DNA from: Synergistaceae bacterium
GTDB lineage: Bacteria > Synergistota > Synergistia > Synergistales > Aminobacteriaceae
Assembly: GCA_017405525.1 (NCBI GenBank)
Contig: JAFRAH010000038.1
Location: 62,001 to 126,000, forward strand
Length of the DNA: 64,000 nucleotides
Direction: 5' to 3'
Shown here: one piece after another, positions 18,431-25,514 of the stretch
How positions within the stretch are numbered: the first letter of the stretch is position 1
How the letters are laid out: each line of letters starts with the position of its first letter
Notes under the pieces: model-generated
Databases searched by the model: none
What the model saw: only the letters and a program-made list of their open reading frames with translations
Told to the model about the DNA's origin: nothing
Position numbers and translations under genes: made by a program

Positions 18431-18886
18431 CTACCCCCTGAAATTAGCCGAACCAGACTGCGAAATTATATCCCCGTTGAGCCTGCGGAACTCAGACAGG
18501 AGCATTGAAGTATACTGTTCGTGCTGGTCAATAAGGCCGGTCAATATCATCATTTCACTCTTTAAGACAAAAACGGACTGCGTCAATCTATCCACAGCCC
18601 CGTTGAACTCTTCTTTTTCGTCATCATCCATGACTGACGCGAGAGAACTTGCATTAGCCTCACACGAAAATTTTTTGGCGAGCCTGCAAGCTATGTCGTT
18701 GCGCAGCTTCTCCTGTGATTGAGCCTCAAACGAGAGATTACGCATCTCATCCATGAGGGCATTCACGGCCTCAGTGTCGCGCCTCCGCATTGCCTCCCTC
18801 TGCTCACGTACTGCATCAATCAGGTCATCAATGCAGTCTGCCTCGTCAAGGACTGCGTCAATCAGCTCCTCAACTTCCTTGCGCAT
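18431..18886 (-). CDS. flgN: FlgN-family flagellar export chaperone
   Basis: FlgN binds FlgK and FlgL before export. This 151-aa protein is almost wholly helical, acidic and Gln/Glu/Met-rich, and has the FlgN pattern of a long coiled-coil hairpin. A C-terminal amphipathic helix (ILTGLIDQHEQYTSMLLSEF) would hold the clients. Its position between flgM and flgK is the standard one. Spacing is 6 bases on each side, so all four genes are one operon. Sequence conservation of the family is low, so the call rests partly on context. Confidence 0.8.
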   Translation of the reverse strand: MRKEVEELIDAVLDEADCIDDLIDAVREQREAMRRRDTEAVNALMDEMRNLSFEAQSQEKLRNDIACRLAKKFSCEANASSLASVMDDDEKEEFNGAVDRLTQSVFVLKSEMMILTGLIDQHEQYTSMLLSEFRRLNGDIISQSGSANFRG

Positions 18887-18892
18887 GGCATG

Positions 18893-19186
18893 TTACTCTT
18901 CTGCAGCGTCAAGCATTCCGGCCATGTATAGGACACCGGCCAGCTTGTCCAGCGGGGGATTGTAAGTTCCCGACTCGATTTTTGCCTTGAAGTCAGCTAC
19001 CACGTCTTCGCGGACATCGGGAATGTTCTTCATCTCAGCCGTTGCCTTAGCGAGCAGGGAACCGAATGAGCTTATGTTTGCGTTGTCGGTCTCCGTGAAA
19101 GATCCGCCGCTGTAAGACACACTGCGCCTTGATTTCTTGCCGTTCAGGGCTTCGGTGGTGTACTGCCCTGATATTCTGCCAATCAT
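18893..19186 (-). CDS. flgM: anti-sigma-28 factor FlgM
   Basis: FlgM binds sigma-28 (FliA) until it is exported through the finished hook. The 97-aa protein matches the family: a disordered N-terminus with Ser/Lys, then helices in the C-terminal half (VREDVVADFKAKIESGTYN) where the R-x-E-x-V pattern and the I-x-x-G-x-Y segment are characteristic. A strong AAGGAGGAG site precedes the ATG. A sigma-28-type promoter lies about 55-80 bases upstream, which fits late flagellar control and FlgM autoregulation. Confidence 0.85.
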   Translation of the reverse strand: MIGRISGQYTTEALNGKKSRRSVSYSGGSFTETDNANISSFGSLLAKATAEMKNIPDVREDVVADFKAKIESGTYNPPLDKLAGVLYMAGMLDAAEE

Positions 19187-19238
19187 TTTTACGCTCCTCC
19201 TTCTTGAAAGATTAACTTGATGCCTTTGTCTCGTGTAA

Positions 19239-19267
19239 TTTTTCGGTACTTTGCGGGATTATCTTTA
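19239..19267 (-). promoter_or_regulatory. sigma-28 (FliA)-type promoter for flgMNKL
   Basis: On the minus strand TAAAGATA (19267-19260) is followed after 12 bases by ACCGAAAA (19247-19240). This matches the sigma-28 consensus TAAAGTTT-N11-GCCGATAA closely, with a spacer one base long. It lies directly upstream of flgM. Confidence 0.65.
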
Positions 19268-19273
19268 ACGCCG

Positions 19274-19306
19274 AAAAAGAAAAGCCCCCCGTTTCTCACG
19301 GAGAGC
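19274..19306 (-). terminator. terminator of the Synerg-CTERM gene at 19332
   Basis: On the minus strand GCTCTCCG and CGGGGGGC pair over 8 positions with two G-U pairs, followed by TTTTCTTTTT. It insulates the flagellar promoter from the upstream gene. Confidence 0.6.
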
Positions 19307-19331
19307 CTGAATTTTCGTGAACGTGAACGCG

Positions 19332-20030
19332 TTATCTCTTCCTGAAGAATGCGAGACCTGCGAGGAGTAGGACAAGTGCCGCTGCCCCGGAATTGCAGCC
19401 ACCGCCAGAACTGCCGCCTGCTGCCGTGCCGCCATCTGTGCCAGTACCGCCATTAGTACCTGTCCTGCCGCCAGTATTATTTCCGCCGCCCGTAGTGCCG
19501 CCTGCACCGTCAATCGTTATGCTGGACATAATTGCGTTTACCTCTGTGGAGTCGAGAGTATCATACGAATATTGGTACGTAAGGTAGTATCCTGCCTTTA
19601 TCCGGCTGTCGTAGTCCTTGCCCATGAAAATATACCGATAGGCCACAGCATCAACGAAAAACTCAAAGGAATAATACCCGTCATTTGTCTCATCATCTAC
19701 CCTGCGGGAATTCCTATTACCATAAGCTGCAAGCATGTTGTTGCCAACTTGACGCAATGTTAAAGCACTGCCTTGGTCATTCTGGGCATATGCAAGGAAT
19801 ATCCAGAACCACCTGTCCGCATCAGACTTGTCTGTGAGTCTAACACAGGGGACTTCTGTGTTATCAGCGGTGTTTCTGGTGGTAGCCTTTACAGCTCTCC
19901 AGTTGTCGGGAACATCAACGCCTATAGCAACCTCTCCAAGCATACCTGCAAACTGCTGTGGTGTCGCAAACGCTGACGATGACACAAGCACCAGCGCAAT
20001 AACAAGGGAAAACATGATTACACGCTTCAT
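19332..20030 (-). CDS. secreted Synerg-CTERM sorting-domain protein
   Basis: The 232-aa protein has a signal peptide (MKRVIMFSLVIALVLVSSSAFA), a globular part of about 150 residues and a Gly/Thr/Asn-rich linker. It ends SGGGCNSG, a hydrophobic helix (AAALVLLLAGLAFF) and RKR. That ending is the Synergistota-type CTERM signal, in which the Cys is the likely processing or attachment site. The globular part (VPDNWRAVKATTRN..., YYSFEFFVDAVAYRYIFMGK) resembles the paralogue at 20427-20909, and its function is unknown. An AAGGAGG site precedes the ATG. The last 44 bases of coding sequence shared with the paralogue are identical. Confidence 0.8.
   Translation of the reverse strand: MKRVIMFSLVIALVLVSSSAFATPQQFAGMLGEVAIGVDVPDNWRAVKATTRNTADNTEVPCVRLTDKSDADRWFWIFLAYAQNDQGSALTLRQVGNNMLAAYGNRNSRRVDDETNDGYYSFEFFVDAVAYRYIFMGKDYDSRIKAGYYLTYQYSYDTLDSTEVNAIMSSITIDGAGGTTGGGNNTGGRTGTNGGTGTDGGTAAGGSSGGGCNSGAAALVLLLAGLAFFRKR
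19337..19380. repeat. 44-bp direct repeat, copy 1
   Basis: These 44 bases are identical to 20378-20421. They encode the hydrophobic-basic end of the CTERM signal in both paralogues. Identity also at synonymous positions suggests recent duplication or gene conversion. Confidence 0.85.
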
Positions 20031-20160
20031 AGATTAGTTCCTCCTTAATTGTCTTGACCATTGCCCAAAATTTCAGGCAATACTTAACTGCTTCCTTGCG
20101 CGTGGAACTCTTCTATGATTTCGTTCTAGGGGGGGACTTCTTTATGGGGGTTATGCCCGG

Positions 20161-20226
20161 TCAGGCGAGAAGGCAGACAACAGGTTGACTTGACTTGACT
20201 TGACTTGACAATTTTAGTGCCGCCAT
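20161..20226 (-). CDS. 21-codon micro-ORF carrying a pentamer repeat
   Basis: An ATG at 20226 sits 9 bases after a perfect AAAGGAGG site. A TATAAT (20273-20268) lies a little upstream with a TTGATA at a short 15-base spacing. The peptide is 21 residues long (MAALKLSSQVKSSQPVVCLLA), and its middle is encoded by five GTCAA units. The other two frames after the array stop at TAA or TAG within about 60 bases, so no frame reaches the 19332 gene. It could be a leader peptide, a remnant of a third paralogue, or non-functional. Confidence 0.35.
   Translation of the reverse strand: MAALKLSSQVKSSQPVVCLLA
20185..20209. repeat. pentanucleotide tandem repeat (TTGAC)5
   Basis: Five perfect TTGAC units lie inside the micro-ORF at 20161-20226. 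A unit change would shift its frame by two. Confidence 0.9.
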
Positions 20227-20321
20227 AAATTTTTTCCTCCTTTATTTTATGGATTTATTTGCAAGTTATTATACTATAATTCCATGTTTATCAAATATAC
20301 TTTTTGCCACTATTTTACGGG

Positions 20322-20352
20322 AAACAAAAGCTCCCCGTCTTGTTTGGAGAGC
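20322..20352 (-). terminator. terminator of the 20427-20909 gene
   Basis: On the minus strand GCTCTCC and GGGGAGC pair over 7 positions with one G-U pair, followed by TTTTGTTT. It lies past the second in-frame stop (20373-20375). Confidence 0.6.
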
Positions 20353-20377
20353 CTTTGCAATTTGTGATGGTTTTACT

Positions 20378-20421
20378 TCTTCCTGAAGAATGCGAGACCT
20401 GCGAGGAGTAGGACAAGTGCC
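20378..20421. repeat. 44-bp direct repeat, copy 2
   Basis: Identical to 19337-19380. Here the repeat lies just downstream of an in-frame TAG (20427-20429), so it is not translated without readthrough. Confidence 0.85.
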
Positions 20422-20426
20422 ATTGC

Positions 20427-20909
20427 CTAGGAGTTACAGCCGCCACTGCTGCCACCACCGCCGGAGTTGATGCGGATTGACGCGTAAACATCCCCGAAAT
20501 CCGAAGCGTCTGTGTCATTCGTTACGGACATATAGCAGTAATAACTTGAGGTGAGCGCGCTGTTGGTCTGGTTGTCGAACACTATACCCGTCCATGTCAG
20601 GCCGTTGAAGTCGTAGGTGAACGTGTAGCGGTTGTTGTCCCTCGTGAAGTTCCGGCCACTGTACGTGTTGTATAGTGCCCTTGCATGTGTTTCTAGCGTT
20701 GAGCTGTCGGTTGCGTTCACACGTACATATATCTGCTCCTCATCCGCATACCTGTCATAGAGACGTACATCCCCTACATCTACTTCCTCAGCCCTCCAGT
20801 CAGAAGGGACATAGAGCGAGAAGTGGTGGAACGACTGTGTAGCCGCAAAGGCCGCACAAGACAAAAGAACGAGCGCAACTAACAGTGAAAAAATTGATAC
20901 ACGTTTCAT
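20427..20909 (-). CDS. secreted protein with CTERM tail cut off by an amber codon
   Basis: The 160-aa protein has a signal peptide (MKRVSIFSLLVALVLLSCAAFA) and a domain related to the 19332 protein (LYVPSDWRAEEVDV..., FNGLTWTGIVFDN). It ends SGGCNS at a TAG (20427-20429). Past the TAG the same frame continues AMALVLLLAGLAFFRKK to a TAA at 20373-20375, which is the missing hydrophobic-basic tail. In the paralogue the equivalent codon is GGG (Gly). The product should be secreted and soluble unless the TAG is read through. An AAAGAA-type weak ribosome site and a TGTTATAAT element lie upstream. Confidence 0.75.
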   Translation of the reverse strand: MKRVSIFSLLVALVLLSCAAFAATQSFHHFSLYVPSDWRAEEVDVGDVRLYDRYADEEQIYVRVNATDSSTLETHARALYNTYSGRNFTRDNNRYTFTYDFNGLTWTGIVFDNQTNSALTSSYYCYMSVTNDTDASDFGDVYASIRINSGGGGSSGGCNS

Positions 20910-20948
20910 TGGGTAAGTTCTTTCTTGATTTGTATTCAGTCTGTGGAA

Positions 20949-20957
20949 ATTATAACA
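20949..20957 (-). promoter_or_regulatory. extended -10 element for the 20427 gene
   Basis: On the minus strand TGTTATAAT lies about 40 bases upstream of the ATG at 20909. No convincing -35 is seen, as expected for an extended -10 promoter. Confidence 0.45.
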
Positions 20958-21023
20958 TTTTCATTTTTGGGGTGATATATAATGATTTTATCCACAAAAA
21001 TTAACAGGAGGGTATAACTTTCC

Positions 21024-22106
21024 ATGAAGATGACATTCAGATGGTACGGAAGCAAAGCAGACCCTATCCCCCTGAAGTACATCAAGCAGATAGCCGGAGT
21101 AACGGGGCTCATGGGACTGCTCGACAAGCCCGCAGGTGTTCTCTGGACTGACGAGGAGATTTCCGCGCTCGTCAATGAAGTTCACGAGGCAGGACTTGAG
21201 CTTGAAGTAATCGAAAGCGTCAACGTTCACGAGGACATCAAGATGGGTCTTCCTTCACGGGACGAGTACATCACCAACTACATCGAGACCATCAAGAACT
21301 TAGCGCGTTATGGTGTGAAGGTCATCATCTACAACTTCATGCCTGTGTTCGACTGGCTCAGGACAGACCTTGCCCGCGAAATCCCGGAGGACGGCAGCAA
21401 CTCGCTCTACTTTGACGAGAAGGAGCTCGGCGACATGGGGCCCCTCGAAATCGTCAGGAAGACAGCGGAAGACTCACAGGGTTTCACACTCCCCGGCTGG
21501 GAACCCGAAAGGCTCGCGCTCCTTGAGACAACGTTAAAGCAGTACGAGGGAATGACACCCGACGACCTCCGCAAAAACTACAAGTACTTCCTTGATGCCG
21601 TTATCCCTGTGTGTGAGTCAGTGGGTGTGAAGATGGCCTGCCACCCTGACGACCCTGCATGGCCGATTTTCGGGCTGCCACGAATTGCGCACTCACAGGA
21701 GGACTACGACAAGATAGTTGCCCTCCATGACTCACCGGCTAACACTGTCTGCCTCTGCACCGGCTCATTAGGCTCAAGCCCGGACAACGACATACCGGCA
21801 ATAATCCGGCACTTCGGGAGCATGAACAGGATCGGGGCAATGCACATCAGGAACGTGAAGTATCTCGGTCATCACAAGTTCAGGGAGGCGGCGCATCTCT
21901 CATCAACCGGCGACCTTGACCTCTACGAGATAGTGAGGGCTGTATACGAGACATGCCCTGACGTTTACGTGAGGCCGGATCATGGGCGCATGATATGGGA
22001 CGAGAAAGGAAGGCCGGGCTACGGGCTCTATGACCGTGCTCTTGGGGCTGAGTACCTGCTGGGTCTCTGGGAGGCAATCGACAAGGAACGCAAGAGAAGG
22101 GCGTAA
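21024..22106 (+). CDS. uxuA: mannonate dehydratase
   Basis: UxuA dehydrates D-mannonate to 2-keto-3-deoxygluconate in hexuronate breakdown. The 360-aa protein has the family N-terminus [20 protein letters not shown], the [14 protein letters not shown] block, [18 protein letters not shown] and C-terminal [14 protein letters not shown], which supply metal ligands. Length is normal. An AGGAGGG site lies 14 bases before the ATG. No other uronate genes (uxaC, kdgK) are nearby. It shares its stop and start bases (TAATG) with a membrane-protein gene, so these are co-transcribed. Confidence 0.95.
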   Translation: MKMTFRWYGSKADPIPLKYIKQIAGVTGLMGLLDKPAGVLWTDEEISALVNEVHEAGLELEVIESVNVHEDIKMGLPSRDEYITNYIETIKNLARYGVKVIIYNFMPVFDWLRTDLAREIPEDGSNSLYFDEKELGDMGPLEIVRKTAEDSQGFTLPGWEPERLALLETTLKQYEGMTPDDLRKNYKYFLDAVIPVCESVGVKMACHPDDPAWPIFGLPRIAHSQEDYDKIVALHDSPANTVCLCTGSLGSSPDNDIPAIIRHFGSMNRIGAMHIRNVKYLGHHKFREAAHLSSTGDLDLYEIVRAVYETCPDVYVRPDHGRMIWDEKGRPGYGLYDRALGAEYLLGLWEAIDKERKRRA

Positions 22107-22810
22107 TGACTTCACGGCGGATTGTTGACGTTCTCCTGACGCTGGCACTGATGCTTCAGATGTCCTCACAGGTTACGGGGCAGGAGGCTCACGAGTACAA
22201 CGGCATCATCATGTTCTGTGTATTCCTCGTCCATCAATGGCTGAACAGGCGGTGGTACGGGGCAATACTCAGTGGGAAATATACACTCTTTCGGGCAGTC
22301 TCGACGGCGGTAACTCTGACGCTGACAGCCACATTCATCACAACGGCATTCAGCGGAATCATAATGTCCGAGAATTTCCCTGCGCTGAACATTGAGGCAT
22401 TAACGTCATTCGCACGACTTGCGCACCTTTCGTGTTCGTACCTGAGCTTTGTGCTTATGGGCGTTCACTTGGGCTTGCACTGGGGGATGATTGCGGGGCG
22501 GGTTAAAGCGTCATGGCCGGGAGTTCTTGCGGTAATAGCGGCGGGTTATGGGCTGTATGCATTCGTTAGTGTGAACAACATAGCCTCGTACATATTCCTG
22601 ATTAACGAGTTCGCTTTTCTGGATTACGACAAGATGCCCGCTCTAGTCTTCCTAGAGAATGCCGCAATGATGACGTTCTGGACTTTCACCGGGTATCAGG
22701 TGAGCAAGGTCTTAACGGGGAAATTTGCCCGGCCATGTGCTGCCATGATATGCGCTGTTGCAGTGTTCGTGGTCTGCCGCCTTGTTCTCGGAGTGCCGGA
22801 GGTGTTCTAG
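22106..22810 (+). CDS. DUF4405 multi-helix membrane protein
   Basis: The 234-aa protein has about six hydrophobic segments. It also has the DUF4405 pattern of paired histidines: HEYNGIIMF, LVHQWLNRRWY, and HLSCSYLSFVLMGVHLGLHWGM. Such spaced His in helices suggest a b-type haem-binding electron carrier like the cytochrome subunits of hydrogenases, though this is inference. It starts on the last base of the uxuA stop and is followed 2 bases later by the DUF4491 gene. Confidence 0.7.
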   Translation: MTSRRIVDVLLTLALMLQMSSQVTGQEAHEYNGIIMFCVFLVHQWLNRRWYGAILSGKYTLFRAVSTAVTLTLTATFITTAFSGIIMSENFPALNIEALTSFARLAHLSCSYLSFVLMGVHLGLHWGMIAGRVKASWPGVLAVIAAGYGLYAFVSVNNIASYIFLINEFAFLDYDKMPALVFLENAAMMTFWTFTGYQVSKVLTGKFARPCAAMICAVAVFVVCRLVLGVPEVF

Positions 22811-22811
22811 C

Positions 22812-23102
22812 GTGAACTTGTCGGGAATAATCGTAGGCTTGTCTTCATTCGTCATAATCGGGATATTTCACCCTGTCGTGATAAAGTGTGAGTACTATTT
22901 TTCCGCGCGAATATGGCCGCTGTTCCTAGTAATGGGTGTTGCGTGCGTGATGGCCTCGTTCATGATTGGGAATGATGTACTTTCGGGGATTGTGGGAGTG
23001 TTAGGGTTCTGCTTTCTCTGGAGCATTCACGAGCTGAGACAGCAGGAAAAGAGAGTAGCCCGCGGATGGTTCCCTAAAAATCCCAAGAGAACAGACACGT
23101 GA
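22812..23102 (+). CDS. DUF4491 small membrane protein
   Basis: From a GTG start at 22812 the 96-aa product reads NLSGIIVGLSSFVIIGIFHP and ends EKRVARGWFPKNPKR. These are hallmarks of DUF4491, with three hydrophobic helices and the sequence GFCFLWSIHEL. A longer reading from 22758 would overlap DUF4405 and lacks family support. Function is unknown. DUF4405 and the zinc-ribbon gene flank it closely. Confidence 0.75.
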   Translation: MNLSGIIVGLSSFVIIGIFHPVVIKCEYYFSARIWPLFLVMGVACVMASFMIGNDVLSGIVGVLGFCFLWSIHELRQQEKRVARGWFPKNPKRTDT

Positions 23103-23140
23103 TATAATTGCGTAAATTTTTGAGGAAGGCGATGAACAAA

Positions 23141-23401
23141 ATGGCAGAGAAACTTTGCCCTTCATGCAAGAAAGCCCTCAAGCTCAGGGAGTCTGGCTAT
23201 CCTATGGGAAGCGCATTCCTGAAGGCAGACAGGGTTCACGTTGACATCTACGAGTGCCCTGAGTGCCACGGTATCAGGCTCTATGCGGCAGAGAGCGACA
23301 GCAACATGGTAACCTGCCCGAAGTGCGGGACGGTCCACAACGCGAAGGAAGCCTGCGCAGTATGTGCCCTCAATGCGGCACTTGACGCGGAAGGAAAGTA
23401 G
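23141..23401 (+). CDS. small zinc-ribbon protein
   Basis: The 86-aa product has four CxxC pairs: CPSC, CPEC, CPKC and CAVC. The two zinc-ribbon halves probably bind two zinc ions. The start ATG at 23141 is preferred because GAGGAAGG lies 11 bases upstream; ATG at 23132 would be only 3 bases from it. The fold suggests a nucleic-acid or protein adaptor, but there is no named family I can assign. It is the last gene of the uxuA operon and is followed by a terminator. Confidence 0.7.
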   Translation: MAEKLCPSCKKALKLRESGYPMGSAFLKADRVHVDIYECPECHGIRLYAAESDSNMVTCPKCGTVHNAKEACAVCALNAALDAEGK

Positions 23402-23414
23402 AAGAGAAGACAAA

Positions 23415-23451
23415 TCCCCCGGTTCAGCAGATGAGCAGGGGGAATTTTTTT
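23415..23451 (+). terminator. terminator of the uxuA operon
   Basis: CCCCC (23416-23420) and GGGGG (23438-23442) arms with a 17-base loop are followed by AA and seven T. Confidence 0.8.
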
Positions 23452-23462
23452 GCGTTAATCCC

Positions 23463-24203
23463 TCACGAGTTGAGGAAGCTCACATAATCCCAGTCATCAA
23501 TCACACGCCTTGCCGATAACTTTGACCTGAACCCAAACAAATGGGGAGCTCCTATTCCGTTTTCACCTGCGTTAGGAATATCCAGCTTTATTGCTGACTT
23601 GATGCCAGGAAGATCTCTATACGTGAGAAGGGCTTTATGTCTGAGTGGCAGCGCGTCAAACTCTCCGGCAATTTCCGGGCTTGAGCCTGTGCCATCTGTC
23701 ATGATGAAGAACATGTTATCCCAGTGAATGCGTTTCTTGCGTTCCTCCCATTTTTCTTTTGCCTGCTGGAAATTCTTGTAGTGCATGAAGTGTATGTGTA
23801 TCTCGTCCTCCCCCGTGCCAAGACTTCCTACAGGGTAAGATTTTTCGGGTATGAGACCCTCTGTGTCCGTGCACTCTGACACATCAAGGCTGAGGTAATG
23901 TTCAAGCCTTCTGCAGAACTTCACGAAATCCGGGGCAGTGAAGTACAAATTTACCGTCGGGGTGTCGAAACGCAATCCCAATTCATGAAGAAGATATGCA
24001 CCTGTGCAGTCTTTGGCTATGAGAGTGAAATTCTTGTTCCTGAGTTTATGCCTGAGTGATAACTTGAAGGGGTAACGCTGAATAGTCCTATATAGCTTGG
24101 TTAATCTGCGGAATACAGCACCTGTAACACGGCGCAAGAAGCGACTGCTGACTGCTGACTGCTGACTGCTGACCGCTGACTGCTGACTGCTGACTGCTGA
24201 CAA
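23463..24203 (-). CDS. DUF1919 glycan-modification-type protein with heptamer repeats at its 5' end
   Basis: From NKNFTLIAKDCTGAYLLHELGLRFDTPTVNLYF onward the protein matches DUF1919, a family found in exopolysaccharide and LPS loci. The rest includes DEIHIHFMHY and KKRIHWDNMFFIMTDGTG. The first 20 residues come from a 7-bp array and form repeating SAVSSQQ. The start drawn here is TTG at 24203, which lies inside a consensus -10 box and has no ribosome site. Alternatives are TTG at 24137, or ATG at 24217, which is currently out of frame and would come into frame with one more repeat. This is a likely phase-variable gene. Family good, start unsure. Confidence 0.7.
   Translation of the reverse strand: MSAVSSQQSAVSSQQSAVSSRFLRRVTGAVFRRLTKLYRTIQRYPFKLSLRHKLRNKNFTLIAKDCTGAYLLHELGLRFDTPTVNLYFTAPDFVKFCRRLEHYLSLDVSECTDTEGLIPEKSYPVGSLGTGEDEIHIHFMHYKNFQQAKEKWEERKKRIHWDNMFFIMTDGTGSSPEIAGEFDALPLRHKALLTYRDLPGIKSAIKLDIPNAGENGIGAPHLFGFRSKLSARRVIDDWDYVSFLNS
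24143..24201. repeat. heptanucleotide tandem repeat (GACTGCT)8
   Basis: Eight 7-bp units run from 24143 to 24198, plus a partial GAC. The fifth unit has one T-to-C change. Seven is not a multiple of three, so each gain or loss shifts the frame of the DUF1919 gene. Confidence 0.95.
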
Positions 24204-24232
24204 TTATAGGCACACATTTTCGCTCGTGTCAA
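24203..24232 (-). promoter_or_regulatory. consensus sigma-70 promoter at the repeat array
   Basis: On the minus strand TTGACA (24232-24227) and TATAAT (24208-24203) are both perfect, with an 18-base spacer. The start of transcription would fall in the first heptamer unit. Confidence 0.7.
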
Positions 24233-24253
24233 CCTCCCTTATACATAATTATT

Positions 24254-24277
24254 CCCCGCCCAAGAACTCAGACGGGG
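24254..24277 (-). terminator. hairpin downstream of the aminotransferase
   Basis: On the minus strand CCCCGT and GCGGGG pair across an 12-base loop, followed by an AT-rich stretch rather than a clean T run. A weak terminator. Confidence 0.45.
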
Positions 24278-24293
24278 ATATTACTTCACTATC

Positions 24294-25502
24294 TTATGCC
24301 TTGATTGCCTCAGCACGTCCGGGATATACTGCAAGCGCGTTCTTGAGAATGTTTAGTGCCTTCTGGAGGTCTTCCTTCTTGAGGACATAGGCCATCCTCA
24401 CCTCGTCCATTCCCAAGCCGGGCTGTGCGTAAAATCCCGATCCTGGTGCCGCCATTGTAGTTTCACCGTTGATGTCGAAATTCTCCAGCATCCAGATGAT
24501 GAACTTCTCCGAGTCGTCAACAGGCAGCTTCACCATAGTGTAGAACGCTCCCTTCGGCTCATGGCACACCACGCCGTCAATCTCCTTCAAGCCCCTGTAG
24601 AGGACATCGCGGCGCATCTTGTACTCCTTGTTGACCTCCTGAAGGTAGCTCTTGGGAGTGCTGTAGAGTGCGGCGGCTCCTACCTGTTCGATTGCCGAGA
24701 CGCTGAGACGACCCTGACAGAGCTTCATGACTTCCGCAAGAAATTCCTTGTTCTTGATGGCAATGCAGCCGATTCTTATTCCGCACGCACTGAAACGCTT
24801 AGACACCGAGTCGACCATTATGACCCTGTCCCTTGCGTCCTCAACCTCGCCGAAACTCATGAAGTCCCCGGCCTCGTAGATGAACTCCCTGTAGACCTCG
24901 TCGGCAATGATGAATATATCGTGCTTCTTCGCCAGCCTGCAGAGCATGTGAATCTCGTCAGGAGTGTAGCTTACTCCCGTCGGGTTGCAGGGGTGTGAGA
25001 TCCAGAATGCCCGCGTCTTGCTGTTGATGAGGCTCTCTATGACGTTCTCCGGCGGAAGGTGAAACCCTGTATCTGCCGTTGTGGGAATCGGTGTGAGCTT
25101 CGCCAGTGCCAGCTTCGCGAAAGTGTTGTAGTTGGCGTAAAACGGTTCAGGCACAAGAATCTCATCGCCAGGGTCGCAAAGTATCATCACCGCAAACTGC
25201 AGGGCCTCGCTTCCCCCGCAGGTGATGTATATATCATCGGGCTCATACGGGACTCCCATTGCCTTGTAGTAGCCTGAGACTGCCTCGCGGAGTTCCTTGA
25301 TGCCTTGTGAGGGCTGGTAGGCTATCGTGCTTGGGTGGAAGTTCCTGATGGCCTCGAAATACTCGTTGGGCGTTACTATGTCGGGCTGTCCTATGTTGAG
25401 GTGGTATACCTTCTTGCCTTTTGCCTTTGCCGCGTCAGCATAGGGTATCAGCCTCCTTATTGGCGAGATCTTGAGTGCCTTTATCCTGTCCGAAAGATGC
25501 AT
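24294..25502 (-). CDS. aspartate-type pyridoxal-phosphate aminotransferase
   Basis: The 402-aa protein is a class I/II aminotransferase. It shows the YHLNIGQPD start, SHPCNPTGVSYTPDE, DEVYREFIYE, and the PLP lysine K235 in SVSKRFSACGIRIGC. The Arg of the substrate-carboxylate site is near the C-terminus. It belongs to the AspC/AraT-like subgroup, and amino-acid preference cannot be read. It begins 12 bases after gpmA ends, so the two are co-transcribed. No clear regulatory site lies between them. Confidence 0.88.
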   Translation of the reverse strand: MHLSDRIKALKISPIRRLIPYADAAKAKGKKVYHLNIGQPDIVTPNEYFEAIRNFHPSTIAYQPSQGIKELREAVSGYYKAMGVPYEPDDIYITCGGSEALQFAVMILCDPGDEILVPEPFYANYNTFAKLALAKLTPIPTTADTGFHLPPENVIESLINSKTRAFWISHPCNPTGVSYTPDEIHMLCRLAKKHDIFIIADEVYREFIYEAGDFMSFGEVEDARDRVIMVDSVSKRFSACGIRIGCIAIKNKEFLAEVMKLCQGRLSVSAIEQVGAAALYSTPKSYLQEVNKEYKMRRDVLYRGLKEIDGVVCHEPKGAFYTMVKLPVDDSEKFIIWMLENFDINGETTMAAPGSGFYAQPGLGMDEVRMAYVLKKEDLQKALNILKNALAVYPGRAEAIKA

Positions 25503-25514
25503 GTTGAATCACTC

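Larger units (their letters stand above)
20031..20372. other. 342-bp gap between the two Synerg-CTERM genes
   Basis: The gap holds the ribosome site of the 19332 gene, a run of seven G (20127-20133 region), a micro-ORF with its own promoter and ribosome site (20161-20226), a TTGAC x5 array, and the terminator of the upstream paralogue. No full gene is visible in any frame. Confidence 0.6.

Noticed and set aside
20185-20210. TTGAC array as a stack of -35 boxes on the plus strand
   Set aside because: The last unit gives TTGACA, but no -10 lies at 16-18 bases and no plus-strand gene starts until 21024. The array is better explained as part of the minus-strand micro-ORF.
20427-20429. TAG as a pyrrolysine codon
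   Set aside because: TAG is used as a normal stop elsewhere here (for example dnaN and flgN), and no pyl genes are seen in the window.
24143-24201. Heptamer arrays as a CRISPR array
   Set aside because: Units are 7 bases and contiguous, with no unique spacers and no cas genes. The array at 26437-26483 was rejected for the same reason.
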